From: Solanum dulcamara
Taxonomy: Eukaryota; Streptophyta; Magnoliopsida; Solanales; Solanaceae
Direction: 5' to 3'
DNA: 64,000 nucleotides
NCBI RefSeq assembly: GCF_947179165.1
Contig: NC_077242.1
Span: 3,658,001-3,722,000 of the forward strand
A model generated the notes under the pieces. The model did no database searches, was not told where the DNA came from, and saw nothing but the letters and a program-made list of their open reading frames with translations. Made by a program: the position numbers and the translations under genes. How positions within the stretch are numbered: position 1 is the first letter of the stretch; each line of letters opens with the position of its first letter. Of this stretch, positions 59,420-64,000 are shown piece after piece.

Positions 59420-59594
59420 GAGTCTGTTTGACTTAACTTATATAAAATACTTCATAAGCTGTTTTAGATAAATTAAGCCAAACAAACTCAATTATTTTTT
59501 TGAGCTTATATTTTAAGCACAAAATGACTTTAAGTTTATCAGTCAAATACTCAAAAAAGCTGAAAACAACTTATAAGCCAATCCAAACTGACTC
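59420..59594. mobile_element. hAT-like MITE, gtttggattggcttat family
   Basis: The ends gagtctgtttgacttaactt and aagccaatccaaactgactc are inverted. At about 175 bp it is the smallest member of the family in this window. Confidence 0.7.
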
Positions 59595-59864
59595 GTTTAA
59601 TCATCTTGATTGGAGAAAATATCATAGCATACTCAAGTTATTACAACCAATAATATGATTCATTTTATCCTTCCATTAATTAAAATTAGGAGTTAATTAT
59701 ATCTTTTTTCTTTATTAAATTTATTTTGAAGATTATTTTTTTCGTAAGAGTAATTTAACGAAAAAGAAGTAAGGGGAGAGAAACAATTGAAAAAATGGAT
59801 TAAAGATTTAATTTTAGGAAGACATAAGCTCCGTTAATATAAACCTAAGTTATTTGTATAAAAA

Positions 59865-60065
59865 AAAATTGACAAAGACCAAACCTGATAAGTTTCCGAA
59901 TATTTAAAAAACTAAACCAGTTAATATACAGTTAAGAGACTAAAACCGGTAAATGTATAGTTAAGGGACCAAACCTGATAAGTTTTTGAATAGTTAAAGG
60001 ACTAAATTCGATAAATACATTATTAAGGAACCATTTTTGACCTACTCCAATAGTTAAGAGACATA
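59865..60065. repeat. Short imperfect tandem repeats
   Basis: Variants of gaccaaacctgataagtttt, ttaagagactaaaaccggta and aagggaccaaacctgataag repeat three to four times with spacing near 40 bp. The family is not identified. Confidence 0.55.
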
Positions 60066-60566
60066 AAATTGCACGTTTTTGTGATTTTAGTAATTAAACC
60101 TATGTTTAGTGCACATAAGTTTTTTTGAAACTGATTAAGTCTGAACATAACTTATGAAATATTATGCTATAATAAAAGTATAAAATTAGTTTATAATTTG
60201 TAACCTTTTTTTTATTAAGGACATAAATTTAAGAACACCACAACAAATATGAGTAAAAATGCAGATATGATTTAAGCATTTTTGAAGTTTTTCAGGTGTT
60301 CATCTTCCAACACTTTCTACTCGAGGTAAAATTCAAAGATAACTATTCTTCAACCATATAATTAAAAATTTACTAGCTAATTTCACTAGTGAGACTTTAT
60401 GATATATCGCGTCAAAAATGTGATTAGCAAAAGCCATTTTCACTCCCCAACTCACAAGGAAGAACAAAAAAAGGAGGAAGAGGATATGAGAGTTGAGACA
60501 GTAGAAAATCAAAACAAACAATTTACAATCGGGTGGTCTTTTCAAATTACAAATCAATTCAAATTA

Positions 60567-60887
60567 CCCACAACCACCTCCACAACCGCCACCACCACCG
60601 CAACCGCCGCTACCATCACCGCCACCACCTCAACAACCATGGTACGTAACAACATTTGTAGTAGTGCCGGTGCCATTCGCTGCCACTGCATCACTAGCAA
60701 CGGTAGCTGCTCCGGCGCCGCCCAAAAGAACCGCTATCCTGCGTCTTAATCCACAGTCCCGCCTATCTATTTCCACATCGCCTCCTCCTTTATCCTTATC
60801 GCGTATGAGGCGATATATTTTGTACGAAATGACCGAAATCAGTATCATAAGAACGCCGAGTAGTATCCCAAAAATGAGTAAGTACAT
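60567..60887 (-). CDS. Tandem-array membrane protein, copy 3, stop before Gly/Cys-rich tail
   Basis: ATG at 60887. The first 85 codons read MYLLIFGILLGVLMILISVI, a membrane span, then YRLIRDKDKGGGDVEIDRRD, an Ala/Val-rich part and TYHGC before TGA at 60630. In the same frame after the TGA comes GGGGDGSGGCGGGGGCGGGC then G and TAA near 60567. The same arrangement is seen in copy 2 with a different stop codon (TAG there, TGA here), at the matching junction. The GGG(A)DVE motif after the basic stretch is shared with copy 2. The sequence cannot show whether the tail is ever translated. It has the TATA motif and the conserved ccaccaaccaattacgatat block upstream. Function unknown. Confidence 0.55.
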
Positions 60888-60949
60888 AATAAACGGAGAA
60901 AATTTCAGAAATAGCTAAGTAAATGTACTTGCTTAACAATTATTTTAAT

Positions 60950-61000
60950 TAATGGCTATTTATAGGAAGCCACCAACCAATTACGATATTATTTTTTCCA
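60950..61000 (-). promoter_or_regulatory. Core promoter of array copy 3
   Basis: The plus strand reads ggctatttataggaagccac and then caaccaattacgatatt. The same two blocks occur at the same spacing at 55970-56012 (copy 1) and 58707-58750 (copy 2). The CAATTACG block is conserved beyond the TATA box and may bind a regulator. Confidence 0.65.
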
Positions 61001-61215
61001 CTTCATAGCCTAAATATAGAAATATTTTTTTTATGTACTCAAGTTGTAATATTTTTTGGCTCTTCATATATAATTCTAATTAAATCACCAACGCTTACTT
61101 TGGAACTTTTCATTTCATATATTTTTATTTCCCTTGACTTAACATCATCTTATTGATCTATAAATTTTAGTACCTCTCCTTCCAATTCGTTTTGCGTGTC
61201 ACCCTAACAAGATGT
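61001..61215 (-). promoter_or_regulatory. Array upstream module 3
   Basis: It has cttcatagcctaaatataga, caagttgtaatattttttgg, aaatcaccaacgcttacttt and ttccaattcgttttgcgtgt in the order seen in modules 1, 4 and 5. Confidence 0.7.
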
Positions 61216-61289
61216 TAAGACTAAATTAAGGAAGACCCTAATTATAATCATCTCATGAACTAAAGTTAACGTAATCTTGATTTAATGTT

Positions 61290-61480
61290 ACTCCCACAAA
61301 GTCGTCAGTGTATGTGTTTAGTGGCCACATTAGAGTTGTGGCAAGTACTTTCATAATTAACTAAATGTTATTTGTGACGATTTCTTGTGTTGCCACTAAA
61401 TATACACATTTGTGTTGACTAAGTTACCACAAAATCATAACCACGCCAAAAAAAAAAAAAAGAAGAAGCCTTTTGTAGTG
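61290..61480 (-). mobile_element. Terminal fragment of a CACTA-type DNA transposon
   Basis: The right edge reads, on the minus strand, CACTACAAAAGGCttcttc, the classic CACTA terminus. Inward lie repeated subterminal phrases of the ttagtggccac / gttgccactaaa / aagttaccacaaaa type. The opposite end was not found. Similar wording at about 61850-61910 (gtggcggcaaagtcgctgca) may be another piece. Confidence 0.6.
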
Positions 61481-62320
61481 TGCAAAGAGTTTCTTAGTAC
61501 TTATTTAAACTAATTTGTTAATAATCAGATTTCCAATATTTATTTATAGTAAAAATAATAGGTAATAATAACTTTTAATATATATATTTCAACGAAGGTA
61601 ATACAAAAATAATTAATAAAAATAAAGGTATATTTTATAACAAATTTCTAAGAATTATCTACTTACATTGAGGGGTGTGTAAACAATTTTCACCTTATTA
61701 AAAATATATGTTTAGATGTGTGGAATTACTTTAAGCACTTATTTATTAATAATAAAGGACCAAACATAGATTAATTACTTCATTACATCTGTTAAGAAAA
61801 AAAAGGATTTATATACAAAATTATAATTAATATCAAACAGAAGATTTTGTGGCTACTTTAAGGAATGCCACAACAGCTATACCTAGTGGCGGCAAAGTCG
61901 CTGCAAAAGACCTTGTTGAAGTTATTCTGGAATAATCTTCCTAGGAGGGACAATTTTACATATTTCTGCCTTAAATTAAATCATGACCGGCTCTTACATT
62001 TCATATATGTTTAGTGCCTTTAAAATTCATGATATATTTGATCGCAAAAAACGTCAAGCAATATTATTTATTTTTTTAAAAAAAAGACGATATTTAATGT
62101 CTTGATATCATTGTGAATATTTAAAACTTTGTAGGATATTTGAAATGTCTCTTTAAGAAAATATGTATCTCTTTTTATAGGCATAATCAAAAATACATGA
62201 TAAAGTAGATTCCAAAAACTCCGACCTTAGAATTTGAAGAATATATTTTGTATTTTTGTTAAAATATTTATTGAATATGTACAAAATATATTAGTTGAGT
62301 GAATTTTCTTATGTAAAGTT
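61481..62320. other. AT-rich spacer, no gene seen
   Basis: No coding signal was seen apart from the CACTA-like phrase noted at 61850-61910. Confidence 0.5.
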
Positions 62321-62560
62321 GTAATAAACCAAATCATTAGCTCTTTCTTGAAACTTCTCTTTTCAATTTCTTTTAGTTCCTAAATCCGAGCTCATATTTG
62401 ACATGGCAAATGTTTGACATGACATTAGTTTATTAATCTATGTATTTAATCAAAAATATTAGTTTATTAATCTAGTACAGTTTAAGTACCTTTCTTTCTA
62501 ATTCGACATGTGTCAGCCAAGAAATTAAGCTAATTGGTGATGGAAGCCTATAAATAGAAT
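62320..62560 (-). promoter_or_regulatory. Array upstream module 4, without gene
   Basis: It carries aaatcattagctctttcttg, gagctcatatttgacatggc and taattcgacatgtgtcagcc as in modules 1 to 3. There is no membrane-protein frame to its left. It ends in tggaagcctataaatagaat, a plus-strand TATA-like motif. Confidence 0.6.
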
Positions 62561-62619
62561 ATGTATCTTTTTTTCTCTGAATCGTACAATATCCAGGAAA
62601 AAAAGGAATAATAATCATT

Positions 62620-62900
62620 TGAATTAATCTACTTCATAGCCCATAGAATATGTAATTTTTTGACTTTTCATAATCCTTAAACAAATCACTAGCGCTTACT
62701 TTGAAACTTTTCATTTCATATATTTTTAGATCTTTTGAACCAGGATTATCATGAATTGTTCAACTGAATCTGAGCTCATATTTTGGCCTAGTAGATACTT
62801 GACATAAGATCATCTAATTAATCTATAATTTAAGTACCTTTTTATACAATTTTATTTGCGTGTCAGTCAAACAATTAAGCTAATTGATGATGGAAGCATA
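62620..62900 (-). promoter_or_regulatory. Array upstream module 5, without gene
   Basis: It carries acttcatagcccatagaata, aaatcactagcgcttacttt, atcatgaattgttcaactga, ttttggcctagtagatactt and gcgtgtcagtcaaacaatta. It follows module 4 directly, with no gene between. Confidence 0.7.
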
Positions 62901-63050
62901 AAACTAGAATATGTTATCTCTAAGCAGGAAGATCATAAATAAGAAGATAAAAAGAGAAATGTACAAAAAAAATAATAGCATTTAACATGGTTCGGTCAAT
63001 CAACCTAATTCACAAGAGCAGATTGATGAGCAATTTACTATATAAAAAAT

Positions 63051-63263
63051 CAGGATCGTATGAAATATTGAGAGAAATAATCTCACAAATTCACTCAGAA
63101 TTATAAAAGGAGGTTCACATAAATGATAATGTAACACTTGTGTCTCACGAATTAAGACCAGGATCGTATGAAATATCGAGAGAAATAACCTCACAAATTC
63201 TCTCAGAATTATAAAAAGAGGCTCACATAAGTGATAATGTAACACTTGTGTCTCACGAATTCC
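63051..63263 (+). repeat. Two-copy tandem duplication, 108-bp unit
   Basis: Copies start caggatcgtatgaaat at 63051 and 63159 and end cttgtgtctcacgaatt. The surrounding phrase taacatggttcggtcaatca (62982) is known to me from plant LTR elements, so the duplication may lie in an LTR. Confidence 0.75.
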
Positions 63264-63555
63264 CCCACAAAGAAAACTCTTAAAAATTTTAGAAATACAT
63301 TGTGGAATATGTTACTAAGTCCGAAGGAATGCAACTCTATTTATAGAGTTATAAAATTTTTTCTATCACAGAAAAACTAGCCAAATATTAAAAAAATTGT
63401 CCACTATAAAGAAAATAAAAATTAGTGACAAACGAATTTTACTGTAAATAAACAACATATGTCATTAGGAGTGAATATAAATTATTGAATCGAATCAGAA
63501 TTTATTACACTAAAGTTTGATTTATAATATCTAACCATAATTTGAAAGTTTAATA

Positions 63556-63558
<3 letters not shown>

Positions 63559-63628
<70 letters not shown>
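63559..63628. repeat. (AT)n microsatellite
   Basis: About 70 bp of near-perfect AT dinucleotides. Confidence 0.9.
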
Positions 63629-63631
<3 letters not shown>

Positions 63632-63770
63632 TTTATTTTTTTTTAATAATTATCCATTATCGAAAGTGAACTTTAAATTATCAAATCAAATATTGAATGC
63701 CCACTTCTACTGTTATTTGAAGAGCGCAAGAAAGTCAAAAAGAAAGGTACACATGCACCGTCCAAGAAGA

Positions 63771-64000
63771 AACGTGTATTTTATGCATTTCAAAAATTAT
63801 TGCCTTCTTTAGCAATTTTTGACAAGAAAACATGTATTTTACACGAAAACGCGTATTTTACGCAATTCCAATTTTCTATAAATAGAGGACCTCTTGCCTC
63901 ATTTAGATCATCCCACAAAAATACAATTCAAAAGAGTAAAAACACACAGAGAGTTATAAGAACACAAAAAGTTATACACCAAGATAAATATTGTAGTCTT
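63771..64000 (+). promoter_or_regulatory. TATA-type promoter and transcript leader, running out of the window
   Basis: A clear TATA box, ctataaatag, lies at 63876-63885. It is preceded by three spaced variants of gtattttaygc (about 63776, 63832 and 63853) and followed by an A-rich leader (aatacaattcaaaagagtaa, acacacagagagttataaga). There is no start codon frame of note before the window ends. The layout fits an LTR or other retroelement promoter at least as well as a cellular gene promoter. Confidence 0.5.

Noticed and set aside
60399..60918. Plus-strand ORFs rich in Thr/Pro/Ala
   Set aside because: Antisense shadows of array copy 3 and its tail.
1..64000. CRISPR arrays, bacterial operons, rRNA and tRNA genes
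   Set aside because: No repeat-spacer pattern, no Shine-Dalgarno-led gene runs and no rRNA or intact tRNA cloverleaf were seen. The tRNA-like boxes found belong to SINEs.

Overview
The window is nuclear DNA from a flowering plant, almost certainly Solanaceae. It has split genes with GT-AG introns, AT-rich spacers and a repeat set typical of nightshades: Au, SolS and TS-type SINEs, Stowaway-like and hAT-like MITEs, a TRIM, a Copia gag remnant and a Gypsy-type solo LTR. There is no bacterial or organellar gene organisation. All calls come from reading the sequence and from remembered family features; no search was run.

Layout. (1) 1-16.7 kb is genic: the last exon of a C2-domain membrane protein (+) converges on a complete 41-exon callose synthase of the CalS8/GSL4 type (-). 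Its exons join into exactly 1,954 codons with every splice phase matching, and five of its introns carry mobile or inverted-repeat insertions. (2) 16.7-27.0 kb is a repeat-rich spacer with three decayed fragments of an NRT1/PTR-family transporter in opposite orientations, SINEs, a three-copy repeat and a diverged inverted duplication. (3) 27.1-28.0 kb holds the nuclear gene for plastid ribosomal protein L4 (-). (4) 30.3-41.1 kb holds three minus-strand paralogues of an unrecognised small acidic protein family. Between the second and third lies a truncated Copia element bounded by two copies of its own insertion-site flank. (5) 41-48 kb is mostly repeats, including a 2.26-kb solo LTR with a perfect 5-bp target duplication.

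(6) 48.8-53.6 kb has a small Asp/Gly-rich gene, an intact single-span membrane protein with a Gly-rich tail, and a three-exon glyoxalase/VOC-fold gene, all on the minus strand. (7) 54.5-64 kb has a 141-bp minisatellite, a plant-mobile-domain pseudogene and a decaying tandem array of small membrane proteins with Gly/Cys-rich tails. In the array one copy has a stop inside the membrane span, and two copies have a stop just before an in-frame glycine-rich tail. The shared upstream module of this array occurs five times, twice without a gene. The window closes with a TATA-type promoter whose transcript would leave the window.

The recognised genes are housekeeping or stress functions with no obvious shared pathway: membrane lipid binding, callose deposition, plastid translation and a VOC enzyme fold. 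The most unusual parts are the acidic-protein trio, the Gly/Cys-tail membrane-protein array, and the Copia locus that keeps filled and empty versions of one insertion site side by side.
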